DNA of 64,000 bases from Vampirovibrionales bacterium (GCA_029262635.1 JAJCZA010000012.1:62001-126000); one strand, 5' to 3'. Shown: positions 52,660-62,735, numbered from the stretch's first letter. Translations and numbers: made by a program. Notes: generated by a model not told the origin, from the sequence alone.

Positions 52660-54588
52660 GTGGATAATTGGCTGAATCTATTAACCCAATTTGATACATG
52701 GCTTATTGTCGTTGGAGCGGTTCTCGTTGTTCGTCAATTGTTTGTTCTCTTTTCAGCGGAACAGGGACGTAAGCAGGATTTAGTCAAAAAGCTGTACAAA
52801 GCCCGTACGGATTTTAACATTGCTATTCTTGTTCCCTATCTCGATTCGGGTGATCTAACTCACTTGCTTCAGCTCTTGCAGGCCATCAAGGATCAGGAGT
52901 ATCCGTCCAGTAGAATCACCGTTAATGTGGTATGTACTCAGGAAACTGTTCAAGACCTAAGCCCGGACATGGTTAACGTGAATGTAAAGCTTTGGACGTA
53001 TCCAAACCATCGTGCTAGTCATGGGCAAGCTATTTCCTGGCTGATCGAACGCTGTCTCGCCGCAGGGGGTAATCAGATGTTTGCTTTTCTAAAAGCCACT
53101 GATATTGTTAAACCCGACTTTCTTCAGAATGTTGTGGCCGGTGGATTTGAGCATTCTGTTATGCAAGGCTATGTGGCGACGAAGCGCTTGCCCTTCACAC
53201 CGCTCGCTCAGGTGGTTGCCCTCTCCAAACGCCTGATTAATCGAATTAGCAACGCAGGCCGGTATCATTTGGGCCTTAGCTGTCGTTTGCAAGATTCTGG
53301 TTGGGTGATTAAGCAGGAAGTACTGGAAATGATCCCTTACCGCCGAGGGTTTGACCTGGATAACTTGGAGTACTCCCTTCGACTTAATCTTTCTAATTTT
53401 AGGGTTAGCTGGGCACCCAACATGGTGGTTTACAGTGACGAAGACTATCAATTTTTGCCTTTTGTTACCGATTGCATCGGTTCCTTTTTTAATCGAATCC
53501 AGATTTTTATCCGCTATGGCCTGCCGCTTCTTTTTCGTTCCTTAATCCGGCTGGATTTTACTTATTTTGAAGAGTTTGTCACGGTTCTTAAGCCGCCCCA
53601 TTTTATGACAGGCAGTTTATTTGCGCTTTTCGCTTTTCTGGCTTATACCTATCCAGCGCTCTTTCTCGGCGAACCCATTATCTGGGCTTCGTTTGCAGGT
53701 AGCGTTTTCGTTTTGCACCTTTTCAGCATGATGGTTGCTCGAGGCAAGACGGTGGACTACGTTACCAGTATTCTATGGACGCCGCTTCTTTATATCGCTG
53801 GCCTGGTTTCGATGCCGGTGGCCTTTGTTAACTTTCTTGTGGCTCTCACCTTGGGTAGCGGGTCGCTTGAAGGCACCAAAAGCTACAAAAGTGAGTTTAG
53901 AACCCGTTTTAATGAAACCATTGATCCTGAACCATCGATGTTTGATACGGCCCATCAGCAAGAAGCTATTATCCGGGATATGCTGGTGGAAAATGCTCCT
54001 AATGAAGCAGAAATGCGTCGTTTAAAGCGAAATAGAGAACAAGGACACCAACAACAGATCAAGCCCTATGCTCATTCACTTTCTCCTTCCAGTATGTCCC
54101 CGGCGCCTACGCCCAAGCATACTCGGGTGATTGAAAAAAACGTGCCCATCTCCAATGGAAAGCGTCAGGTTGATGCCATCCTGAAAACAAAAACCAGTCA
54201 TGATGAAGCCAATGAAGCGTTGTATCAGATGACGCTGGAATATAAAACGGTTTCCTTCTCCAGCCAGACTTACCGTATTCTTGATCAGGCCTTTTACGAG
54301 TTGGAGTCCAAAATGCTTAGTAAAGGTTTAACCATTGTTTCTTGCGGTAGTTGCGGCTATTTTTACAACCCAACTGCCGATGTGCCGGGGGCGGTTAAAA
54401 ATGCGGGTGTCTGCCTGTTCGGTAAAAAAGGGCGGGATGTGAATCTGAATACGGATGCAGTGACGGTTATTAGCCCTTCGTGCCCTTATCATGCTTCGTT
54501 GGATCGCCGGGAAGCGATTGTTCGGGAATGGCAAGAGAGTTTGGTTCCCGTTGGTTCCCATACGGCCAGCATACTGCCGTCCTCTTAA
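52660..54588 (+). CDS. GT2/cellulose-synthase-like membrane protein with C-terminal Cys-rich module
   Basis: GT2-like fold (FNIAILVPYLDSGDLTHLLQLLQAIKDQEYPSSRITVNVV) plus TM segments; tail CGSCGYFY...GVCLFG...SPSCPYH; GTG start. Confidence 0.68.
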   Translation: MDNWLNLLTQFDTWLIVVGAVLVVRQLFVLFSAEQGRKQDLVKKLYKARTDFNIAILVPYLDSGDLTHLLQLLQAIKDQEYPSSRITVNVVCTQETVQDLSPDMVNVNVKLWTYPNHRASHGQAISWLIERCLAAGGNQMFAFLKATDIVKPDFLQNVVAGGFEHSVMQGYVATKRLPFTPLAQVVALSKRLINRISNAGRYHLGLSCRLQDSGWVIKQEVLEMIPYRRGFDLDNLEYSLRLNLSNFRVSWAPNMVVYSDEDYQFLPFVTDCIGSFFNRIQIFIRYGLPLLFRSLIRLDFTYFEEFVTVLKPPHFMTGSLFALFAFLAYTYPALFLGEPIIWASFAGSVFVLHLFSMMVARGKTVDYVTSILWTPLLYIAGLVSMPVAFVNFLVALTLGSGSLEGTKSYKSEFRTRFNETIDPEPSMFDTAHQQEAIIRDMLVENAPNEAEMRRLKRNREQGHQQQIKPYAHSLSPSSMSPAPTPKHTRVIEKNVPISNGKRQVDAILKTKTSHDEANEALYQMTLEYKTVSFSSQTYRILDQAFYELESKMLSKGLTIVSCGSCGYFYNPTADVPGAVKNAGVCLFGKKGRDVNLNTDAVTVISPSCPYHASLDRREAIVREWQESLVPVGSHTASILPSS

Positions 54589-54825
54589 GAAAATGTTTCG
54601 ATTCATTCATATTTTGGCACAAAACCTTAAGAAAGTGTTTTTATGCCACTGTAGGGTATCCCTATGGGGGATTCTACAATAAAATAAACTCAAAATGGAA
54701 TAGACACACAGGGAACAGGTAAACCGATTTAAAACGGATTTCAACGGGAACCTAAACACGTTACAAAGAACAAGTCACACAAGGGAATCAACGAGATACT
54801 CTATTGGTTATAGGGGAAGAACACT

Positions 54826-55071
54826 ATGTCTCCAGTTACAAATAATATTTCATCCAATGCAGCAAGCTTTTTTAGCAGTGGTTTGTCACCAAATAGTAGT
54901 AAGCCCAAGTTCGGCAAGAGCGATGACGCAAACAGGATTGCTAAAGCACTACCAAAGGCAGGTTTTGGCAATAATACAGTAAGCTCTAAAACCGGTTCGC
55001 TTCAATCTGGTAACGATTTTCAGCGTATTTTGGAAAATAACTACCCAGGCAGAACACTTGGCGTGGGCTAA
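54826..55071 (+). CDS. Small hypothetical protein, Ser/Asn/Lys-rich
   Basis: 81 aa ORF preceded by AGGGGAAG; low complexity. Confidence 0.5.
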   Translation: MSPVTNNISSNAASFFSSGLSPNSSKPKFGKSDDANRIAKALPKAGFGNNTVSSKTGSLQSGNDFQRILENNYPGRTLGVG

Positions 55072-55095
55072 CAGAATACTCTGACAAGCTTCGTT

Positions 55096-56742
55096 TTAGT
55101 GCCGGAACTCACGGACACCGGTGGTGACCATGGGGAGCTGATGCTGATTTGCCACGGCAATCACGTCTTTATCCTTAATGCTGCCACCGGGCTGAATAAT
55201 GGCCGCGACACGAGCCTGAACAACAGCCTCCACGTTGTCTACTGCGGGAAGAAAGCCATCGGAGGCCATTACAGCGCCTTTTGCCTCATCACAAGCTTGC
55301 CTTAATGCTATTTCCAGCGCACCGATTCGACTGGTTTGTCCTACGCCAATGCCCACGGTTCGTTTACCTTTGGCCAGTACAATAGCATTGGATTTCACGT
55401 GTTTGCAGACTTTCCACGCAAATACCATGTCTTCCATCTGGCTGGGATCCGGACGGGTTTCAGTCACCACACCCAGCGTACCTTCGTGGAGCAATTGATC
55501 AATGCCTGTCGTCTGGGCGGGGTCATCCGCTTGAACCAGAAAGAGATCGTCGGAAGCCTGCTTAAAGAGGAAATTCGGTGTTTTAGCCTGTTCATCATCT
55601 TGAACCGGCAACGGTCGCTGAATCACCCGAAGGTTTTTCTTCGTTTGGAGTAATTCCAGTGCCGCCGGTTCATAGCCCGGTGCGACGATAACTTCCAGAA
55701 ACACGTCTTTCATCTGTTCTGCCGCCGCCACATTCACCATGCCATTAAAAGCAACGACGCCTCCAAAAGCACTTAGGGAGTCCGCAAAAAAGGCGGTGTG
55801 ATACGCATCGTCAATGGTATGACCCAATGCCACGCCACATGGGTTGTTGTGTTTAATCACAGCACAGGCCGGTTCTGAGGTGAATTCAGTGGCAATAGCC
55901 CAGGCGGATTCCATGTCAACAATGTTATTAAACGATAAGGGCTTCCCATTAAGGAGTTCAAACCCTTCCCCCGTTTCTGCGGGCTGGCCGGGTTGCGTGA
56001 GACGGTATAGTGCCGCTTTCTGGTGTGGGTTTTCGCCATAGCGCATATCCCGAATCTTATTTAGGTTCAATGTCATGTGAGTGTCCAGCGTAGCCTCTGA
56101 AGTCCCCATTGATGTTTCTGCGGAAGCCGTTGAACAATTAGGGTTAGCCGATTGTCCCAGAAAGTAGCGCTGAATGTGGCCGTCGTAGTCTGCTGAATGA
56201 GTAAACGCGTCCGAAGCGAGTTTTTTTCTAAACGGGACACTCGTTTTACCGTCGCCGAGTTTTAGTTCTTGTAAAAAGCTGTCGTACTGTGTCGCGTCGC
56301 AGAGTACATTGACCGAGGCATAATTTTTGGCGGCCGCGCGAATCAGGGAGGAACCTCCAATATCAATATACTCCACCATTTTCGCCTCATCGTTGGCTAG
56401 GGTGGTATCGGCTAAGGCGGCTTCAAACGGATAGAGATTCACAATGACCGTCTCAATATAAAACGGGACGGTATGCGAGGCGTCGTCTCGTTTGGCGAGA
56501 ATACCGGCAAAAATTTCCGGGTGAAGGCTCTTAACTCGTCCACCAATGAGTTCGCCGAATCCGGTAATCTCGGAACTTTCGATGGAAGGAATGCCCTGTT
56601 CTTCTAAAAATTTTCGAGTGCCTCCAGTGGAGATCAATTCATAACCATACACATCAACCAGCGCTTTTGCCAGAGGTGCCAGGCCGGATTTATCATATAC
56701 GCTGATAAAAGCCCGAGGACTATTGGACGAGGATAAACTCAT
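55096..56742 (-). CDS. purH: Bifunctional AICAR formyltransferase/IMP cyclohydrolase
   Basis: AFISVYDKSGLAPLAKALVDVYGYELISTGGTRKFLEEQGI, GRVKSLHPEIFAGIL, RYGENPHQKAALYR, KHNNPCGVALG. Confidence 0.98.
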   Translation of the reverse strand: MSLSSSNSPRAFISVYDKSGLAPLAKALVDVYGYELISTGGTRKFLEEQGIPSIESSEITGFGELIGGRVKSLHPEIFAGILAKRDDASHTVPFYIETVIVNLYPFEAALADTTLANDEAKMVEYIDIGGSSLIRAAAKNYASVNVLCDATQYDSFLQELKLGDGKTSVPFRKKLASDAFTHSADYDGHIQRYFLGQSANPNCSTASAETSMGTSEATLDTHMTLNLNKIRDMRYGENPHQKAALYRLTQPGQPAETGEGFELLNGKPLSFNNIVDMESAWAIATEFTSEPACAVIKHNNPCGVALGHTIDDAYHTAFFADSLSAFGGVVAFNGMVNVAAAEQMKDVFLEVIVAPGYEPAALELLQTKKNLRVIQRPLPVQDDEQAKTPNFLFKQASDDLFLVQADDPAQTTGIDQLLHEGTLGVVTETRPDPSQMEDMVFAWKVCKHVKSNAIVLAKGKRTVGIGVGQTSRIGALEIALRQACDEAKGAVMASDGFLPAVDNVEAVVQARVAAIIQPGGSIKDKDVIAVANQHQLPMVTTGVREFRH

Positions 56743-56882
56743 GGGATAATTCCTTCTGTTGTTTGGAGTATGGGTGAATTCAGCCTTGAACTCAGCTCCA
56801 TTGTACGGGAAAACCGCTTTAGTCCCAACCCATTAAATGGTAAAGTTTAAGGGATGTTATAAAAAGAAAGCTTTTTTACCGT

Positions 56883-57155
56883 ATGTTTGCAACGTCCGCT
56901 GATTTTTTCCACTATACGTGCGATGGTTGCGGAGCCTTATTTTGCGAGCGGGTTAACCTGATGAATTTAGCTCTGGGTCTTGTCGATGACGCGTTTTGCC
57001 TTGCTTGTCTTGCCAGGGAGCACCAACAAAGCGAACAAGCTATGGCCGAATTCTGTTGGGGTTATGTTCAGGCTCGAGATTGTTTTAAGACTCCTTGGCT
57101 TAAATTTGACGCGACCGCCTGCCCCAAACAGGAAACCTCTACCTGTTACTGTTAG
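56883..57155 (+). CDS. Small Cys-rich protein
   Basis: CDGCGALFC, CLACLA and C-terminal CPKQETSTCYC; precedes tusA-like ORF. Confidence 0.6.
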   Translation: MFATSADFFHYTCDGCGALFCERVNLMNLALGLVDDAFCLACLAREHQQSEQAMAEFCWGYVQARDCFKTPWLKFDATACPKQETSTCYC

Positions 57156-57185
57156 CGGACTTAAAATAAGACCGGAGTTGACTCC

Positions 57186-57443
57186 ATGACCAATTTTTCT
57201 GAAAAAAAAACGCCGCAAACCACGCTGGATTTAAGGACGACGAAATGCCCTCTAAATTTTGTTCAGACTAAATTAGCGTTGGAGAAACTGGCCGTTGGCG
57301 AGATTTTGGAAATCCTGATTTTGATCGATGGTGAATCTGCCATTAACATCCCCAACAGCATCCGTCAGGAAGGCCATCAAATCGTAAAAACGACTCATCA
57401 AGCCGATCATTGTCAGACTTTATGGATTCAGAAGTGTTCATAA
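57186..57443 (+). CDS. TusA-family sulfurtransferase-like protein
   Basis: TLDLRTTKCPLNFVQTKLALEKLAVGEILEILI (CP motif), C-terminal Gly/His/Ile segment. Confidence 0.85.
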   Translation: MTNFSEKKTPQTTLDLRTTKCPLNFVQTKLALEKLAVGEILEILILIDGESAINIPNSIRQEGHQIVKTTHQADHCQTLWIQKCS

Positions 57444-57514
57444 TTAATAATAGACTTGCCTGTCTGTGGTAAGCTAACCCGGTGAAACAGCCCAAATGAA
57501 AAGGAGTAAAAGTA

Positions 57515-57997
57515 ATGACCACCGCTATTAAAGAAATTAATATTGGTATCCCCACCGCTCAGCGTGAAGCCGTTGCACATGGATTGGCCAAATTACTGGC
57601 TGATAGCTATACTCTCTATTTAACCACCCACAACTTTCATTGGAATATCACGGGTCCCATGTTTCAACCGCTTCATCAGGTTTTTGAGGAGCATTACCTG
57701 GAGCTTGCCGAGGCGGTGGATACGGTTGCAGAGCGAATCCGGGCACTCGGATTTCCGGCTCCGGCAACCTACCGGGAGTTTTCTCAACTTACTCGTATCA
57801 AAGAACCAGAAGGTGTCCCCGAGGCCAAAGCCATGATTCGACATCTGGTTGAAGCTCATGAAAGCGTTGTTCGCACAGCACGAGAAATACTCCCATCGGC
57901 TCAGGAAGCTAATGATGAAGTGACCATCGGCTTGCTTACGGATCGAATGACCATTCATGAGAAAACCGCCTGGATGCTCCGAAGTTTCGAAGCCTAA
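57515..57997 (+). CDS. dps: Dps-family ferritin-like protein
   Basis: LYLTTHNFHWNITGPMFQPLHQVFEEHYLELAEAVDTVAERIRALG. Confidence 0.95.
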   Translation: MTTAIKEINIGIPTAQREAVAHGLAKLLADSYTLYLTTHNFHWNITGPMFQPLHQVFEEHYLELAEAVDTVAERIRALGFPAPATYREFSQLTRIKEPEGVPEAKAMIRHLVEAHESVVRTAREILPSAQEANDEVTIGLLTDRMTIHEKTAWMLRSFEA

Positions 57998-58088
57998 GGA
58001 CTTAACCTGCCATCCCTCCATAGGGTGATGGGTATGTATCATCTTATGGCTTTTATTGGGGGTATTATGCTGTTCAATTTTTTAAGAC

Positions 58089-58106
58089 ATTAGCCAAATG
58101 GCTAAT
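58089..58106. promoter_or_regulatory. Inverted repeat ATTAGCCA-AA-TGGCTAAT upstream of the globin
   Basis: 8 bp perfect arms, 2 nt spacer, in the dps-globin intergenic region. Confidence 0.5.
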
Positions 58107-58201
58107 ACACGGAGAGCGATCCTTATTTTATGCTAAATGATAATCGCTCTATCAACTGACACTGAATCAAAGACTTACAATCAAGTAAAGGACTTTAACC
58201 C

Positions 58202-58726
58202 ATGAACCCACAAGTACTCAAAGACACATTAAAACGAATTAAAGTAGAGAATGGAGGCATTACCGCTTTTGGTCTTCGGTTTTATGAACGGCTGTTTGAA
58301 AAATACCCCCAGGTAAAACCACTGTTTACAACGCCCCCAGAAGACCAACATAAAAAACTGGTTTCTTCAGTTGCTGCCATCGTGGCATTGGTTCAAAGCC
58401 CGGATAAGTTGATGCCGTTTCTTCATGCGATGGGTATTCGGCATAAGGCTTATAAAACATTGAACAGCCACTATCCTGCGGTGGGTGAAAACTTGTTAGC
58501 GGTCATGAATGAGCACCTCTCCAAGGAAGGCCAATGGACGGACGAAATGCAGGAAAACTGGAGTGAGGCGATGAAAACAGTGAGCAGTGTTATGATTGAA
58601 GCGGCCGATAACCCGGACAAATTTAAAGACGAAATGGCCGCCGCTGGCTTTGAACCCGATGGTTTCCGGAAAGACACGAAAAAACCTTGGGAACTTGAAG
58701 CCATTAGCATTGCCTACTTAAAGTAA
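58202..58726 (+). CDS. Single-domain bacterial globin
   Basis: FYERLFEKYPQVKPLFTTPPEDQHKKL, AMGIRHKAYKTLNSHYPAVGENLL; proximal-His region. Confidence 0.88.
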   Translation: MNPQVLKDTLKRIKVENGGITAFGLRFYERLFEKYPQVKPLFTTPPEDQHKKLVSSVAAIVALVQSPDKLMPFLHAMGIRHKAYKTLNSHYPAVGENLLAVMNEHLSKEGQWTDEMQENWSEAMKTVSSVMIEAADNPDKFKDEMAAAGFEPDGFRKDTKKPWELEAISIAYLK

Positions 58727-58746
58727 GCGCTATTTGCTTAACACTT

Positions 58747-58785
58747 AATAATCCCCTACCCGTCAGGTGTTAGGGGATTATTTTT
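58747..58785 (+). terminator. Intrinsic terminator after globin
   Basis: AATAATCCCCTA-loop-TAGGGGATTATTTTT; 12 bp stem; could act bidirectionally. Confidence 0.85.
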
Positions 58786-58861
58786 ATGAGGCCGGTGGGC
58801 TTATACTATTGAATGGTTAAGGCCCTTTATTCTAATGACTAAGCGAACCCTATTCAATGTT

Positions 58862-59785
58862 TTAAGTTTCGGCTCCATCCACCACCACCACGGTGCCCGC
58901 CTCATCTCGGTCAAGAGCTAAAAAGGTCATATCAGGAGCTTGCGTGGCTTTAAATGTTTCCAAAGCCGTCATCAGTGCGTTTTTTTTGTAGGCTTCATGG
59001 AAAATCGCCAGGGTAGAGCCGGCACCGCTAATAACCACTCCCAACGCACCAGCGGTTTCGGCCAATTGTTTTAAGAAAGCGAATTCAGGAATCAGATTCC
59101 CTCGGTAAGGATGATGAAGACGGTCGTCTAATGCGGAGCGAAAGGCCTCTGCATCCTCTTTAAGTAGACTGTAGGTCAATAGGCTGGCTTTACGCAGATT
59201 AAAAATAGCATCACTTAATACATAATGTTCGGGCATCGCTTTTCGGGCGGTTTCGGTGAGCAGGGGATGTGCCGGTACAGCGAGTAAAACCTTCCACTGG
59301 CTTGGCCATGGGAGCGGATAACTCTGGGTACCATCACAGAGTAAAGTCCCTCCAAGCAGAGCGGGAGCAATGTTATCGGGATGTCCTTCCAGCAGAGTAC
59401 CCAGTTCAACGAGTTGACTCGGTTTCAAAATCCTGTCATTCCAGTAATTTCCGGCACACAGGCCAGCAGCAATCGCTGTCGAACTACTACCCAGTCCTCG
59501 AGCCATTGGGATATGGGCCTGAAGGGTCACATGGAAAGCCGGACGCTCCTTCCTGAAGTGATGATAGACCGTATCAAGTGCTCGGAAGAGAAGGTTGTCT
59601 TTGACCTTTAGATCACTTAAGGGCACGCTGGACTCAGGGTGAACGATGATTTGATCGGTTTCTGCTTCCTGAAAAGTAAACGTGTTATATAAAGTCAGGG
59701 CCATACCAAAACTATCAAAGCCGGGGCCCAGGTTCGCTGTGGTCGCAGGGGTGCGTACGGTGAGGGTTCTTAACGGTGTTGTCAT
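58862..59785 (-). CDS. thrB: Homoserine kinase
   Basis: TVRTPATTANLGPGFDSFGMAL, IPMARGLGSSSTAIAAGL, GHPDNIAPALLGG, ISGAGSTLAIF. Confidence 0.96.
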   Translation of the reverse strand: MTTPLRTLTVRTPATTANLGPGFDSFGMALTLYNTFTFQEAETDQIIVHPESSVPLSDLKVKDNLLFRALDTVYHHFRKERPAFHVTLQAHIPMARGLGSSSTAIAAGLCAGNYWNDRILKPSQLVELGTLLEGHPDNIAPALLGGTLLCDGTQSYPLPWPSQWKVLLAVPAHPLLTETARKAMPEHYVLSDAIFNLRKASLLTYSLLKEDAEAFRSALDDRLHHPYRGNLIPEFAFLKQLAETAGALGVVISGAGSTLAIFHEAYKKNALMTALETFKATQAPDMTFLALDRDEAGTVVVVDGAET

Positions 59786-62589
59786 GGTTGATTTGTTTGG
59801 GTTGACGTTGGTTGTGGCGAGGCTTGAACAGAAACATCTTGTGGCGGGGCCACAATGGAAAGGACCATGGGCTGAGAAAAGTATTTTTGAGCTACTTGCT
59901 GTACATCAGCCGCAGTGACTTTCTGAATGTGTTCGGGATAGCATTGATCAAACTCATAGCCCATACCCATGAGTTCATAAAAGCCCAAATAAAAGCTTTG
60001 ATTGCTGTTAGTTTCATGCGCCAACGCAAACCCGCCGCTCAGTTTGTTCTTTGCTTCCTGAAGCTCTTTTTCTGGGACGGGCGTGTCTTTCAGGCTGTTA
60101 ATTTCTCGCTGGAATTCCTGAATTACTTTTTTTTGATTCTTGGGATCCGTTCCAATATATAGGACAAACCGGCTTTTATCCTTAACGCTGGGAAGGGAGC
60201 TAGAAACCACATAGGCAAGCCCCTGCTTTTCCCGTAAGTTTACAAATAAACGAGAGCTTAGTCCGGAGCCAAGAAGTGAGTTTATTACTTTTAAAGTGGC
60301 GTAATCCTCCGATGTGGCTTCGGTTCCTAGCCAACCTTGGGCAATCCATGTCGCCGACTGTTTGCTTTTCCCGTCTCGGATAATAACATCTTCTTTTAAC
60401 GGCGGAACCACTGGGGTTTCCATCGGATCTTTGACTAGGCTCGAATCTTTATTAAGAGTTTCAGGAAAAGCTGAAAGGAGGTAGTTTTTAAGAACCTCGG
60501 GCTGGAATTGTCCAACCGCACTAACCACCATATTGGTGGGAACAAAATAATCATCAAAATAGGCTTGAATCGCTGGAGCATCAATAAGCTTCAGATGACT
60601 TTCAACGCGGCGGCCAATATTGCCGTAAGGATGATAAGGGTAAAGTGCCAGATTCAGGTTTTCCATAGCCACAGAGGCAGGCTGATCCCGACTGGACTGG
60701 ATGGACAAAGCGAGATGCTCTTTTGCTTTGGTGATTTCGTCTGTAGGAAAAGTAGGATGACGCATAATGTCCTGAAGAACAAGAAACAGCTCACCTAGAT
60801 CTTCGTAAACCGCGTCAGCGCTAATCTCAATATAATCATCATGATTGCTGATACTCAAATTCATACCACGGGACTCCAACTCCCGGTTGATGGCTTCAGT
60901 GTTTCGAGCCAGAGTTCCTTTTTTGAGAAGCTGAGTCAGAAGCTGAGATGTTCCGGGTAATGTTTCGCCTGCTTTACCGCCACGGATAAAAATCCGAAGT
61001 GCCACAGTTTCGGACTCTTTTCTCGGTTTTGAAATCAGCGTCATCCCATTGGGTAAAACCTCTTTGGTAACTTTAGGGGCTGACATACTATTTGCTGTAG
61101 GCTGAAAGTGGGTATTTGGATTTGCGGCAGCCAACAGTTGTTGTTTTAACCGGGCCTCTTCCTCTGAGAGTGAGGTAAACGTACCCTCCGGGACCACTTC
61201 GACCAAAACCGCCCGATCCAGAGTCAAGTAACGATTCAGGGCTTTCTTTGCATCCGTTAAAGTAACCTTCTGAAGGTTGGGCACATAATCTGTATAGTCG
61301 CTCAGGTCACCGATAATAACATTGTAGCCAATAGAACTGGCGACGCCATCCGTGGTTTCATTGAGGAACACAAAGTCCTTAATGGTTTGAGTTTTTGACT
61401 TCTCAAGTTCTTCAAGGGTTATACCGGTTTGTTTAAGGCGATTTAGGGTGTCAAAAACTGCCTGCTTCGCCTCATCGAGATTCTCTGGTTTGAGTTCGGC
61501 AAGCACATAGACCAGTCCGGCATATTTTTGCGTCCAGTTACCGGCGCTGATGCTTTTGACCAAGTTTGTTTCCTCTTTAAGCCGTCGGTATAAACGAGAG
61601 CTTTGACCGGTTCCAAGTGCCATCATGGCTGTATCTAACGCATAGGTGTCTTTTTTATCCTCCACATTGGGACCAATAAAGGCCAGTGCCAGATAAGCCT
61701 GTGAGACGTTCGGGTCTTCGATTACCCGGGTTTTCACCTCCGTTAGCGCCGGAACACGGTCGTTTTTAGGTGGGATATATGCATGAGTGCCTTGAGTAAC
61801 GGGTGGAAAATCTGATGCGGGGAACGCTTTTTTCACCAGCTCTACCACGTCGGCAGTGTTAACATCACCCACAATAACCGTTTGAAAGTTCTTCGGCTGA
61901 TACCAGTAGTGGTAGTAGTTTAGAATGCGTTCTCGGGGCACAGAACCAATCAGTTCTTTAGGGCCGAGCGTATCGTATGTGTATCCATGACCTTTAAAGA
62001 GTAGTTCAGAAAGGGATACCAGAAGTCGCCGTTTAGGGTTGTCATTGGCTCGGTTAATTTCCTCCTGAACCACTTTACGTTCTCGCTTTAGCTCTTCTGC
62101 CGGTATGGTGGCTTGCAGGAGCATGTTGGCATGGAGATCCAAGGCTTCCTTAAAAAACGGGGTTGCCGTGGTGATGTAGTAATGGGTAAAGTCATCACTG
62201 GTGGCAGCGTTAAAATTACCCCCTTTTGATTCAATCAGACGATCAATTTCACCGACCTGGAAGCGGTCGGTCCCTTTAAAAAGTAAATGTTCGAGAAAAT
62301 GAGATACGCCGTTGGTGTTTTCTGTTTCATTAACCGAACCGGTGGCCACCCAGGTGTCAATGGTAACAATGGGTTGATCATGGGCCTCTTTAATATACAG
62401 CCTCTGCCCAGAGGGGAGCTGGATTTGGTAAATACCACGATCATTGTTTATGTCTTGAGCGGCTTTTATCGTTTTCGGCGTCGGAGAAGAGGGGGGTTCA
62501 AAGGGCTTGGCCAAGGACACAGGGGATAAAATCAGACTGCCCAACAGAGTAATCGAAAGTAGTGCGGTCAGCCAGCGCTTTAATAACAT
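59782..62589 (-). CDS. M16-family zinc metallopeptidase, two M16 halves
   Basis: HFLEHLLFKGT active site with downstream E; second M16 half; ATGA overlap with thrB. Confidence 0.95.
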   Translation of the reverse strand: MLLKRWLTALLSITLLGSLILSPVSLAKPFEPPSSPTPKTIKAAQDINNDRGIYQIQLPSGQRLYIKEAHDQPIVTIDTWVATGSVNETENTNGVSHFLEHLLFKGTDRFQVGEIDRLIESKGGNFNAATSDDFTHYYITTATPFFKEALDLHANMLLQATIPAEELKRERKVVQEEINRANDNPKRRLLVSLSELLFKGHGYTYDTLGPKELIGSVPRERILNYYHYWYQPKNFQTVIVGDVNTADVVELVKKAFPASDFPPVTQGTHAYIPPKNDRVPALTEVKTRVIEDPNVSQAYLALAFIGPNVEDKKDTYALDTAMMALGTGQSSRLYRRLKEETNLVKSISAGNWTQKYAGLVYVLAELKPENLDEAKQAVFDTLNRLKQTGITLEELEKSKTQTIKDFVFLNETTDGVASSIGYNVIIGDLSDYTDYVPNLQKVTLTDAKKALNRYLTLDRAVLVEVVPEGTFTSLSEEEARLKQQLLAAANPNTHFQPTANSMSAPKVTKEVLPNGMTLISKPRKESETVALRIFIRGGKAGETLPGTSQLLTQLLKKGTLARNTEAINRELESRGMNLSISNHDDYIEISADAVYEDLGELFLVLQDIMRHPTFPTDEITKAKEHLALSIQSSRDQPASVAMENLNLALYPYHPYGNIGRRVESHLKLIDAPAIQAYFDDYFVPTNMVVSAVGQFQPEVLKNYLLSAFPETLNKDSSLVKDPMETPVVPPLKEDVIIRDGKSKQSATWIAQGWLGTEATSEDYATLKVINSLLGSGLSSRLFVNLREKQGLAYVVSSSLPSVKDKSRFVLYIGTDPKNQKKVIQEFQREINSLKDTPVPEKELQEAKNKLSGGFALAHETNSNQSFYLGFYELMGMGYEFDQCYPEHIQKVTAADVQQVAQKYFSQPMVLSIVAPPQDVSVQASPQPTSTQTNQP

Positions 62590-62668
62590 GGGGGAACCCT
62601 CTCAAGATTGACGGTGAATCATATAAACAGTTAAGCTTTCTTTTGTGCTTATGGCTGAATTATAACAG

Positions 62669-62717
62669 AAAACCCCGATTCCTTTTGTATGGGGGAGAAG
62701 GAATCGGGGCTTTTTAT
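62669..62717 (-). terminator. Intrinsic terminator after the HTH gene (possibly bidirectional)
   Basis: CCCCGATTCCTT-loop-AAGGAATCGGGG stem; TTTTC on minus side, CTTTTTATTTT on plus side. Confidence 0.8.
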
Positions 62718-62735
62718 TTTGGCAATGCCTAAAAA

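Noticed and set aside
57620-58042. 140-aa minus-strand ORF over dps
   Set aside because: Antisense to a confident Dps gene.
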